Source: Leuctra nigra
Taxonomy: Eukaryota; Arthropoda; Insecta; Plecoptera; Leuctridae
Direction: 5' to 3'
Length of the DNA stretch: 64,000 bases
NCBI GenBank assembly: GCA_934045905.1
Contig: CAKOGZ010000157.1
Coordinates: forward strand, 1 to 64,000
Positions 1-8,955 of this stretch are shown one piece after another. The translations under genes and the position numbers were made by a program. Every line of letters starts with the position of its first letter. Positions within the stretch are counted from its first letter, which is position 1. The notes beneath the pieces were generated by a model, which saw nothing but the letters and a program-made list of their open reading frames with translations, ran no database searches and had not been told where the DNA came from.

Positions 1-822
1 TCTCACCATCTACTATATAGGGTAACGTTGTCAACTCTCTTAGAGTAATAGATTCGTCACAAAGTAGGAAACAAATAAAAAAATATCAATATGAGCTACT
101 TCTAAAGTGGCACCCCCCTATTTTTATCGAATTTTCTTGAAGCCTACACAACGTTATGCCGAGAAATGAAATAAAACACTTTTCGAAAATAATAGGCTTA
201 ACATTAACATGTAAAAATAAATCTCCCCTCTGCCTCCTGGAGTCGCCCGACGTTGCCCGGTCAGATAATTTTATAATAAAGTTAGGTTAGGGTAGGTTAG
301 CGAAGCGAGCGAAGCGAGCGAAGCGAGCGTAGCTGACCCTTAACAAGCTTTAACCTACAGTGACAAAAAATTGATGAAAACCTATCAGGATTGTGCCCTT
401 CTGCTTCTGAAGGACATAAACTAAGAAATGCGGCGTATCGGAGCGTCTGACAGAAAAAAGTGTTTCTGCACTTTTTAAGCCTCTCTCCATCATCTATATG
501 GTGTATCATTTTCAGCTCTCTAAGAGTAATAGATTCGTCACAAAGTAGGAAACAAACAAAACTTTTTCAATATGACCTACTTCTAAAGTGGCACCCCCCT
601 GTTTTTATCAAATTTTCTTGATGCCTACACAACGTTATGCCGAGAAATGTAATAAAACACTTTTCGAAAAAAAATAGGCTTATAAATAAAATTATAAAAA
701 AGAACCCCACTCTGCCCCCTTGGAGTCGCCCGACGCTGCCCTGTCAGATTATTATATAATAAAGTTAGGTTAATACAGGTTAGCGAAGCGAGCGTAGTTG
801 ACTCATCACAAGCTTTAACCTC

Positions 823-931
823 CATTGACTAAAAAATGGATGAAAACCTAGGAAATGAGGAAAATCTAAGGAACATTGTAAATTGTTACATTGTTACCTT
901 TGTAGGCTAACCTACATTGTTGGTCAATATA
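823..931. repeat. 109-bp module, copy 1 of a tandem pair
   Basis: The module starts at CATTGACTAAAAAATGGATG and runs to the next CATTGAC. Its landmarks are CCTAGGAAATGAGG, AACATTG repeats, the TGTAGG/CCTACA hairpin and CATTGTTGGTCAATAT. The start positions 823, 932 and 1041 of successive CATTGAC motifs give an exact 109-bp period. Alpha has the corresponding CAGTGACAAAAAATTGATGAAAACC once and no module. Confidence 0.93.
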
Positions 932-1040
932 CATTGACAAAAAAATGGATGAAAACCTAGGAAATGATGAAAATCTAAGGAACATTGTTAATTGTGACAT
1001 TGTTACCTTTGTAGGCTAACCTACATTGTTGGTCAATATA
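932..1040. repeat. 109-bp module, copy 2 of a tandem pair
   Basis: This is the second module of the beta-prime unit, with GATGAAAATC in place of GAGGAAAATC and AATTGTGACATTG in place of AATTGTTACATTG. The same pair of marks recurs in nearly every beta-prime and in both gamma-prime units, so the duplication happened once and then spread. Confidence 0.93.
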
Positions 1041-1160
1041 CATTGACAAAAAAATGGATGAAAATCTATCGGGGGTGAACCCATCAGCTTCTGAATAACA
1101 TGAACAGTTAATTCCGGCGAATCGGAGAGTCTGACATAAAAAAGTGTTTCTGCACTTTTT

Positions 1161-1632
1161 AAGCCTCTCACCATCTACTATATAGGGTAACGTTGTCAAC
1201 TCTCTTAGAGTAATAGATTCGTCACAAAGTAGGAAACAAATAAAAAAATATCAATATGAGCTACTTCTAAAGTGGCACCCCCCTATTTTTATCGAATTTT
1301 CTTGAAGCCTACACAACGTTATGCCGAGAAATGAAATAAAACACTTTTCGAAAATAATAGGCTTAACATTAACATGTAAAAAAAAATCTCCCCTCTGCCT
1401 CCTGGAGTCGCCCGACGTTGCCCGGTCAGATAATTTTATAATAAAGTTAGGTTAGGGTAGGTTAGCGAAGCGAGCGAAGCGAGCGTAGCTGACCCTTAAC
1501 AAGCTTTAACCTACAGTGACAAAAAATTGATGAAAACCTATCAGGATTGTGCCCTTCTGCTTCTGAAGGACATAAACTAAGAAATGCGGCGTATCGGAGC
1601 GTCTGACAGAAAAAAGTGTTTCTGCACTTTTT
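1161..1632. repeat. Reference alpha unit (472 bp)
   Basis: Alpha is the unit without the 109-bp module. Diagnostic sequence is GCTTAACATTAACATG in the middle, CTCCCCTCTGCCTCCTGG, a TTAGG-like tract, the variable nonamer tract, then CTATCAGGATTGTGCCC near the end. Length is 454 bp plus 9 bp per nonamer. Counts over the 44 alphas by hand: zero copies in 1, one in 5, two in 23, three in 13, four in 2. Alpha is always followed by beta or beta-prime. Private changes recur in subsets, for example GATAAATG in the alphas at 26731, 30682, 34608 and 41081, and a TATAATGAAG variant in those at 42237, 45015, 51611 and 56028, so alpha sub-lineages can be traced. Confidence 0.95.
1446..1465. repeat. Degenerate TTAGG (insect-telomere-like) tract in alpha
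   Basis: GTTAGGTTAGGGTAGGTTAG is about four imperfect TTAGG copies, directly before the nonamer tract. It recurs in every alpha; beta and gamma have the shorter GTTAGGTTAATACAGGTTAG. TTAGG is the ancestral arthropod telomere repeat, but this short tract alone does not indicate a telomere. Confidence 0.6.
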
Positions 1633-1665
1633 AAGCCTCTCTCCATCATCTATTTGGTGTATCAT
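1462..1665 (-). other. Recurrent short open frame in alpha, not called a gene
   Basis: A 67-codon ATG frame (MIHQIDDGERLKKCRNTF...) is open in 39 of 44 alphas. Its last residues are SLR repeats encoded by the nonamer, so its length changes by three residues per nonamer. It is broken in five alphas by a stop, a 1-bp deletion or start loss (units 38, 82, 94, 97, 102). No signal peptide, membrane segment or known domain is evident. Retention can be explained by recent homogenisation alone. Confidence 0.3.
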
Positions 1666-2615
1666 TTTCAGCTCTCTAAGAGTAATAGATTCGTCACAAA
1701 GTAGGAAACAAACAAAACTTTTTCAATATGACCTACTTCTAAAGTGGCACCCCCCTGTTTTTATCGAATTTTCTTGATGCCTACACAACGTTTTGCCGAG
1801 AAATGTAATAAAACACTTTTCGCAAAAAAATAGGCTTATAAATAAAATTATAAAAAAGAACCCCACTCTGCCCCCTTGGAGTCGCCCGACGCTGCCCTGT
1901 CAGATTATTATATAATAAAGTTAGGTTAATACAGGTTAGCGAAGCGAGCGTAGCTGACTAATCACAAGCTTTAACCTCCATTGACTAAAAAATGGATGAA
2001 AACCTAGGAAATGAGGAAAATCCAAGAAACATTGTTAATTGTTACATTGTTACCTTTGTAGGCTAACCTACATTGTTGGTCAATATACATTGACAAAAAA
2101 ATGGATGAAAATCTATCGGGGGTCGACCCATCAGCTTCTGAATAACATGAACAGTTAATTCCGGCGAATCGGAGAGTCTGACATAAAAAAGTGTTTCTGC
2201 ACTTTTTAAGCCTCTCACCATCTACTTTATAGGGTAACGTTGTCAACTCTCTTAGAGTAATAGATTCGTCACAAAGTAGGAAACAAATAAAAAAATATCA
2301 ATATGAGCTACTTCTAAAGTGGCACCCCCCTATTTTTATCGAATTTTCTTGAAGCCTACACAACGTTATGCCGAGAAATGAAATAAAACGTTTTTCGAAA
2401 AAAAATAGGCTTATAAATATAATTATAAAAAAGAACCCCACTCTGCCCTATTGGAGTCGCCCGACGCTGCCCTGTCAGATTATTATATAATAAAGTTAGG
2501 TTAATACAGGTTAGCGAAGCGAGCGTAGCTGACTCATCACAAGCTTTAACCTCCATTGACTAAAAAATGGATGAAAACCTAGGAAATGAGGAAAATCTAA
2601 GGAACATTGTTAATT

Positions 2616-2686
2616 ATGAAATATGATTATTACTGAATCCCTCAGTTACATTGTTACATCCATTGTTAATCCATTGTTAATCCATT
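2616..2686. repeat. 71-bp insertion with 11-bp direct repeats in a gamma unit
   Basis: Relative to a standard gamma, 71 bases are inserted after AACATTGTTAATT inside the 109-bp module, making the unit at 2208-2853 646 bp long. The insert contains ACTGA/TCAGT as a short inverted repeat (2632-2636 with 2642-2646) and three 11-bp copies of CCATTGTTAAT, the third ending in ACA (2660-2670, 2671-2681, 2682-2692). Part of it (ATGAAATATGATTATTACTG) does not resemble the rest of the satellite. The only other copy is at 7096-7166, 4480 bp away, so it was copied with its block. Confidence 0.9.
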
Positions 2687-3749
2687 GTTACATTGTTACC
2701 TTTGTAGGCTAACCTACATTGTTGGTCAATATACATTGACAAAAAAATGGATGAAAATCTATCGGGGGTCGACCCATCAGCTTCTGAATAACATGAACAG
2801 TTAATTCTGGCGAATCGGAGAGTCTGACATAAAAAAGTGTTTCTACACTTTTTAAGCCTCTCACCATCTACTATATAGGGTAACGTTGTCAACTCTCTTA
2901 GAGTAATAGATTCGTCACAAAGTAGGAAACAAATAAAAAAATATCAATATGAGCTACTTCTAAAGTGGCACCCCCCTATTTTTATCGAATTTTCTTGAAG
3001 CCTACACAACGTTATGCCGAGAAATTAAATAAAACACTTTTCGAAAATAATAGGCTTAACATTAACATGTAAAAAAAAATCTCCCCTCTGCCTCCTGGAG
3101 TCGCCCGACGTTGCCCGGTCAGATAATTTTATAATAAAGTTAGGTTAGGGTAGGTTAGCGAAGCGAGCGAAGCGAGCGTAGCTGACCCTTAACAAGCTTT
3201 AACCTACTGTGACAAAAAATTGATGAAAACCTATCAGGATTGTGCCCTTCTGCTTCTGAAGGACATAAACTAAGAAATGCGGCGTATCGGAGCGTCTGAC
3301 AGAAAAAAGTGTTTCTGCACTTTTTAAGCCTCTCTCCATCATCTATATGGTGTATCATTTTCAGCTCTCTAAGAGTAATAGATTCGTCACAAAGTAGGAA
3401 ACAAACAAAACTTTTTCAATATGACCTACTTCTAAAGTGGCACCCCCCTGTTTTTATCGAATTTTCTTGATGCCTACACAACGTTATGCCGAGAAATGTA
3501 ATAAAACACTTTTCGAAAAAAAATAGGCTTATAAATAAAATTATAAAAAAGAACCCCACTCTGCCCCCTTGGAGTCGCCCGACGCTGCCCTGTCAGATTA
3601 TTATATAATAAAGTTAGGTTAATACAGGTTAGCGAAGCGAGCGTAGCTGACTCATCACAAGCTTTAACCTCCATTGACTAAAAAATGGATGAAAACCTAG
3701 GAAATGAGGAAAATCTAAGGAACATTGTTAATTGTTACATTGTTACCTT

Positions 3750-3765
3750 TGTAGGCTAACCTACA
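3750..3765. other. Short hairpin inside the 109-bp module
   Basis: TGTAGG and CCTACA arms with loop CTAA, in almost every module copy. In the beta at 48730-49304 the loop is CTAG, which makes a perfect 16-bp palindrome near 49154-49169. In the beta-prime at 55344 one arm is changed to TGAAGG. Confidence 0.85.
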
Positions 3766-3878
3766 TTGTTGGTCAATATACATTGACAAAAAAATGGATG
3801 AAAATCTATCGGGGGTCGACCCATCAGCTTCTGAATAACATGAACAGTTAATTCCGGCGAATCGGAGAGTCTGACATA

Positions 3879-3900
3879 AAAAAGTGTTTCTGCACTTTTT
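3879..3900. other. Unit-closing inverted repeat (beta form)
   Basis: Arms AAAAAGTG (3879-3886) and CACTTTTT (3893-3900) with loop TTTCTG. It is present at the end of nearly every unit, immediately before AAGCCTCT. A few alphas break it: CTGTTTCTGC in the alphas at 36230, 39449 and 42237, and GAGTTTTTGC in those at 57648 and 59269. Confidence 0.85.
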
Positions 3901-4475
3901 AAGCCTCTCACCATCTACTTTATAGGGTAACGTTGTCAACTCTCTTAGAGTAATAGATTCGTCACAAAGTAGGAAACAAATAAAAAAATATCAATATGAG
4001 CTACTTCTAAAGTGGCACCCCCCTATTTTTATCGAATTTTCTTGTAGCCTACACAACGTTATGCCGAGAAATGAAATAAAACGTTTTTCGAAAAAAAATA
4101 GGCTTATAAATATAATTATAAAAAAGAACCCCACTCTGCCCCCTTGGAGTCGCCCGACGCTGCCCTGTCAGATTATTATATAATAAAGTTAGGTTAATAC
4201 AGGTTAGCGAAGCGAGCGTAGCTGACTCATCACAAGCTTTAACCTCCATTGACTAAAAAATGGATGAAAACCTAGGAAATGAGGAAAATCTAAGGAACAT
4301 TGTTAATTGTTACATTGTTACCTTTGTAGGCTAACCTACATTGTTGGTCAATATACATTGACAAAAAAATGGATGAAAATCTATCGGGGGTCGACCCATC
4401 AGCTTCTGAATAACATGAACAGTTAATTCTGGCGAATCGGAGAGTCTGACATAAAAAAGTGTTTCTACACTTTTT
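3901..4475. repeat. Reference gamma unit (575 bp)
   Basis: Gamma begins AAGCCTCTCACCATCTACTTTA, has AAAACGTTTTTCG where other classes usually have AAAACACTTTTCG, CTTATAAATATAATTATAAAA, one nonamer and one 109-bp module. It ends with TTCTGGCGAATCGG and TTTCTACAC, which extends the closing hairpin to nine perfect base pairs. Gamma follows beta and precedes alpha in almost every case. Gammas at 43284, 46061 and 52657 carry the CACTTTTCG form instead, and the right-hand gammas (from 47674) have TAAAGTAACACC and AAATAAAATT, so gamma also has sub-lineages. Confidence 0.95.
4454..4475. other. Unit-closing inverted repeat (gamma form, 9-bp stem)
   Basis: Arms AAAAAGTGT (4454-4462) and ACACTTTTT (4467-4475) with loop TTCT. 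A single G-to-A change relative to beta turns a T/G apposition into a T/A pair. This form marks gamma units and some right-edge units (for example the beta at 62048). Confidence 0.85.
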
Positions 4476-7400
4476 AAGCCTCTCACCATCTACTATATAG
4501 GGTAACGTTGTCAACTCTCTTAGAGTAATAGATTCGTCACAAAGTAGGAAACAAATAAAAAAATATCAATATGAGCTACTTCTAAAGTGGCACCCCCCTA
4601 TTTTTATCGAATTTTCTTGAAGCCTACACAACGTTATGCCGAGAAATGAAATAAAACACTTTTCGAAAATAATAGGCTTAACATTAACATGTAAAAATAA
4701 ATCTCCCCTCTGCCTCCTGGAGTCGCCCGACGTTGCCCGGTCAGATAATTTTATAATAAAGTTAGGTTAGGGTAGGTTAGCGAAGCGAGCGAAGCGAGCG
4801 AAGCGAGCGTAGCTGACCCTTAACAAGCTTTAACCTACAGTGACAAAAAATTGATGAAAACCTATCAGGATTGTGCCCTTCTGCTTCTGAAGGACATAAA
4901 CTAAGAAATGCGGCGTATCGGAGCGTCTGACAGAAAAAAGTGTTTCTGCACTTTTTAAGCCTCTCTCCATCATCTATATGGTGTATCATTTTCAGCTCTC
5001 TAAGAGTAATAGATTCGTCACAAAGTAGGAAACAAACAAAACTTTTTCAATATGACCTACTTCTAAAGTGGCACCCCCCTGTTTTTATCAAATTTTCTTG
5101 ATGCCTACACAACGTTATGCCGAGAAATGTAATAAAACACTTTTCGAAAAAAAATAGGCTTATAAATAAAATTATAAAAAAGAACCCCACTCTGCCCCCT
5201 TGGAGTCGCCCGACGCTGCCCTGTCAGATTATTATATAATAAAGTTAGGTTAATACAGGTTAGCGAAGCGAGCGTAGTTGACTCATCACAAGCTTTAACC
5301 TCCATTGACTAAAAAATGGATGAAAACCTAGGAAATGAGGAAAATCTAAGGAACATTGTAAATTGTTACATTGTTACCTTTGTAGGCTAACCTACATTGT
5401 TGGTCAATATACATTGACAAAAAAATGGATGAAAACCTAGGAAATGATGAAAATCTAAGGAACATTGTTAATTGTGACATTGTTACCTTTGTAGGCTAAC
5501 CTACATTGTTGGTCAATATACATTGACAAAAAAATGGATGAAAATCTATCGGGGGTGAACCCATCAGCTTCTGAATAACATGAACAGTTAATTCCGGCGA
5601 ATCGGAGAGTCTGACATAAAAAAGTGTTTCTGCACTTTTTAAGCCTCTCACCATCTACTATATAGGGTAACGTTGTCAACTCTCTTAGAGTAATAGATTC
5701 GTCACAAAGTAGGAAACAAATAAAAAAATATCAATATGAGCTACTTCTAAAGTGGCACCCCCCTATTTTTATCGAATTTTCTTGAAGCCTACACAACGTT
5801 ATGCCGAGAAATGAAATAAAACACTTTTCGAAAATAATAGGCTTAACATTAACATGTAAAAAAAAATCTCCCCTCTGCCTCCTGGAGTCGCCCGACGTTG
5901 CCCGGTCAGATAATTTTATAATAAAGTTAGGTTAGGGTAGGTTAGCGAAGCGAGCGAAGCGAGCGTAGCTGACCCTTAACAAGCTTTAACCTACAGTGAC
6001 AAAAAATTGATGAAAACCTATCAGGATTGTGCCCTTCTGCTTCTGAAGGACATAAACTAAGAAATGCGGCGTATCGGAGCGTCTGACAGAAAAAAGTGTT
6101 TCTGCACTTTTTAAGCCTCTCTCCATCATCTATTTGGTGTATCATTTTCAGCTCTCTAAGAGTAATAGATTCGTCACAAAGTAGGAAACAAACAAAACTT
6201 TTTCAATATGACCTACTTCTAAAGTGGCACCCCCCTGTTTTTATCGAATTTTCTTGATGCCTACACAACGTTTTGCCGAGAAATGTAATAAAACACTTTT
6301 CGCAAAAAAATAGGCTTATAAATAAAATTATAAAAAAGAACCCCACTCTGCCCCCTTGGAGTCGCCCGACGCTGCCCTGTCAGATTATTATATAATAAAG
6401 TTAGGTTAATACAGGTTAGCGAAGCGAGCGTAGCTGACTAATCACAAGCTTTAACCTCCATTGACTAAAAAATGGATGAAAACCTAGGAAATGAGGAAAA
6501 TCCAAGAAACATTGTTAATTGTTACATTGTTACCTTTGTAGGCTAACCTACATTGTTGGTCAATATACATTGACAAAAAAATGGATGAAAATCTATCGGG
6601 GGTCGACCCATCAGCTTCTGAATAACATGAACAGTTAATTCCGGCGAATCGGAGAGTCTGACATAAAAAAGTGTTTCTGCACTTTTTAAGCCTCTCACCA
6701 TCTACTTTATAGGGTAACGTTGTCAACTCTCTTAGAGTAATAGATTCGTCACAAAGTAGGAAACAAATAAAAAAATATCAATATGAGCTACTTCTAAAGT
6801 GGCACCCCCCTATTTTTATCGAATTTTCTTGAAGCCTACACAACGTTATGCCGAGAAATGAAATAAAACGTTTTTCGAAAAAAAATAGGCTTATAAATAT
6901 AATTATAAAAAAGAACCCCACTCTGCCCTATTGGAGTCGCCCGACGCTGCCCTGTCAGATTATTATATAATAAAGTTAGGTTAATACAGGTTAGCGAAGC
7001 GAGCGTAGCTGACTCATCACAAGCTTTAACCTCCATTGACTAAAAAATGGATGAAAACCTAGGAAATGAGGAAAATCTAAGGAACATTGTTAATTATGAA
7101 ATATGATTATTACTGAATCCCTCAGTTACATTGTTACATCCATTGTTAATCCATTGTTAATCCATTGTTACATTGTTACCTTTGTAGGCTAACCTACATT
7201 GTTGGTCAATATACATTGACAAAAAAATGGATGAAAATCTATCGGGGGTCGACCCATCAGCTTCTGAATAACATGAACAGTTAATTCTGGCGAATCGGAG
7301 AGTCTGACATAAAAAAGTGTTTCTACACTTTTTAAGCCTCTCACCATCTACTATATAGGGTAACGTTGTCAACTCTCTTAGAGTAATAGATTCGTCACAA

Positions 7401-8955
7401 AGTAGGAAACAAATAAAAAAATATCAATATGAGCTACTTCTAAAGTGGCACCCCCCTATTTTTATCGAATTTTCTTGAAGCCTACACAACGTTATGCCGA
7501 GAAATTAAATAAAACACTTTTCGAAAATAATAGGCTTAACATTAACATGTAAAAAAAAATCTCCCCTCTGCCTCCTGGAGTCGCCCGACGTTGCCCGGTC
7601 AGATAATTTTATAATAAAGTTAGGTTAGGGTAGGTTAGCGAAGCGAGCGAAGCGAGCGTAGCTGACCCTTAACAAGCTTTAACCTACTGTGACAAAAAAT
7701 TGATGAAAACCTATCAGGATTGTGCCCTTCTGCTTCTGAAGGACATAAACTAAGAAATGCGGCGTATCGGAGCGTCTGACAGAAAAAAGTGTTTCTGCAC
7801 TTTTTAAGCCTCTCTCCATCATCTATATGGTGTATCATTTTCAGCTCTCTAAGAGTAATAGATTCGTCACAAAGTAGGAAACAAACAAAACTTTTTCAAT
7901 ATGACCTACTTCTAAAGTGGCACCCCCCTGTTTTTATCGAATTTTCTTGATGCCTACACAACGTTATGCCGAGAAATGTAATAAAACACTTTTCGAAAAA
8001 AAATAGGCTTATAAATAAAATTATAAAAAAGAACCCCACTCTGCCCCCTTGGAGTCGCCCGACGCTGCCCTGTCAGATTATTATATAATAAAGTTAGGTT
8101 AATACAGGTTAGCGAAGCGAGCGTAGCTGACTCATCACAAGCTTTAACCTCCATTGACTAAAAAATGGATGAAAACCTAGGAAATGAGGAAAATCTAAGG
8201 AACATTGTTAATTGTTACATTGTTACCTTTGTAGGCTAACCTACATTGTTGGTCAATATACATTGACAAAAAAATGGATGAAAATCTATCGGGGGTCGAC
8301 CCATCAGCTTCTGAATAACATGAACAGTTAATTCCGGCGAATCGGAGAGTCTGACATAAAAAAGTGTTTCTGCACTTTTTAAGCCTCTCACCATCTACTT
8401 TATAGGGTAACGTTGTCAACTCTCTTAGAGTAATAGATTCGTCACAAAGTAGGAAACAAATAAAAAAATATCAATATGAGCTACTTCTAAAGTGGCACCC
8501 CCCTATTTTTATCGAATTTTCTTGAAGCCTACACAACGTTATGCCGAGAAATGAAATAAAACGTTTTTCGAAAAAAAATAGGCTTATTAATATAATTATA
8601 AAAAAGAACCCCACTCTGCCCCCTTGGAGTCGCCCGACGCTGCCCTGTCAGATTATTATATAATAAAGTTAGGTTAATACAGGTTAGCGAAGCGAGCGTA
8701 GCTGACTCATCACAAGCTTTAACCTCCATTGACTAAAAAATGGATGAAAACCTAGGAAATGAGGAAAATCTAAGGAACATTGTTAATTGTTACATTGTTA
8801 CCTTTGTAGGCTAACCTACATTGTTGGTCAATATACATTGACAAAAAAATGGATGAAAATCTATCGGGGGTCGACCCATCAGCTTCTGAATAACATGAAC
8901 AGTTAATTCTGGCGAATCGGAGAGTCTGACATAAAAAAGTGTTTCTACACTTTTT
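4476..8955. repeat. Block 2: copy of block 1 at 4480-bp period
   Basis: Units 9-16 start at 4476, 4957, 5641, 6113, 6688, 7334, 7806 and 8381. Comparing by eye with block 1, I found two differences: T at 4045 against A at 8525, and A at 4108 against T at 8588. Both lie in the last gamma. The CTTATTAATATA of that gamma is shared with the next gamma (10003), not with block 1, so the end of block 2 was later exchanged with block 3. Confidence 0.95.
7096..7166. repeat. 71-bp insertion, second copy
   Basis: This is the copy of the insertion at 2616-2686, in the gamma unit 6688-7333. I saw no difference between the two copies. Confidence 0.9.

Larger units (their letters stand above)
477..1160. 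repeat. Reference beta-prime unit (684 bp, double module)
   Basis: This unit has a beta 5' part but carries the 109-bp module twice in tandem (823-931 and 932-1040), then GGGGGTGAACCC instead of GGGGGTCGACCC. It is exactly 109 bp longer than beta. The two module copies are marked by GAACATTGTAAATTG and GATGAAAATC...AATTGTGACATTG respectively, and these marks are kept in all copies of the class. All 15 beta-primes are followed by alpha. Other copies start at 4957, 11068, 12233, 14463, 17241, 20009, 22795, 27203, 28368, 31154, 32302, 41553, 44331 and 55344. Confidence 0.95.
3326..3900. repeat. Reference beta unit (575 bp)
   Basis: Beta begins AAGCCTCTCTCCATCATC and contains CTTATAAATAAAATTATAAAA, one nonamer and one 109-bp module (3672-3780). 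It ends with ATCGGGGGTCGACCC, GAATCGGAGAGTCTGAC and the closing hairpin. Three sub-lineages are seen. The H form (as here) has CTATATGGTG and GTTATGCCG. The Q form (for example 1633-2207) has CTATTTGGTG, GTTTTGCCG and TTCGCAAAAA. The R form (right-hand third, for example 48730-49304) has CAGCTTAGCG and GAGAGTATGAC. Removing the module leaves 466 bp, essentially the length of a one-nonamer alpha (463 bp), which supports a common ancestor. Confidence 0.95.
3715..3939 (-). other. Recurrent short open frame in beta/gamma, not called a gene
   Basis: A 74-codon frame with a TTG start spans the beta/gamma junction and shares DGERLKKCRNTF, CQTLR, SEA and PDRFSSIF with the alpha frame. It recurs across beta, gamma and beta-prime units and is broken by stops in the betas at 33457 and 42709. 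A third frame, beginning MEVKACDES and lying upstream in the same units, overlaps the nonamer and has no counterpart in alpha. Confidence 0.25.
1..4475. repeat. Block 1: alpha3-beta'-alpha2-beta-gamma(646)-alpha2-beta-gamma
   Basis: Units 1-8 start at 1 (partial, lacking the first five bases), 477, 1161, 1633, 2208, 2854, 3326 and 3901. The number after alpha is its nonamer count. The beta at 1633 is Q form and the beta at 3326 is H form. The block is the first copy of a 4480-bp tandem duplication; its full length, including the five bases cut off at the window start, is 481+684+472+575+646+472+575+575. Confidence 0.95.

Noticed and set aside
1201..1240. CENP-B box in GATTCGTCACAAAGTAGGA
   Set aside because: TTCG and the following A fit, but the CGGG core is GTAG, so most of the second half is absent.
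1446..1465. G-quadruplex in the TTAGG tract
   Set aside because: The tract has only short GG/GGG runs, too few and uneven for a convincing quadruplex.
3800..3840. Hammerhead ribozyme on the minus strand (CTGATGGGTCGACCCCCGATAG)
   Set aside because: It begins like a hammerhead core but has CTGATGG rather than CTGATGA, and lacks the GAAA strand and a cleavage triplet in the right place.
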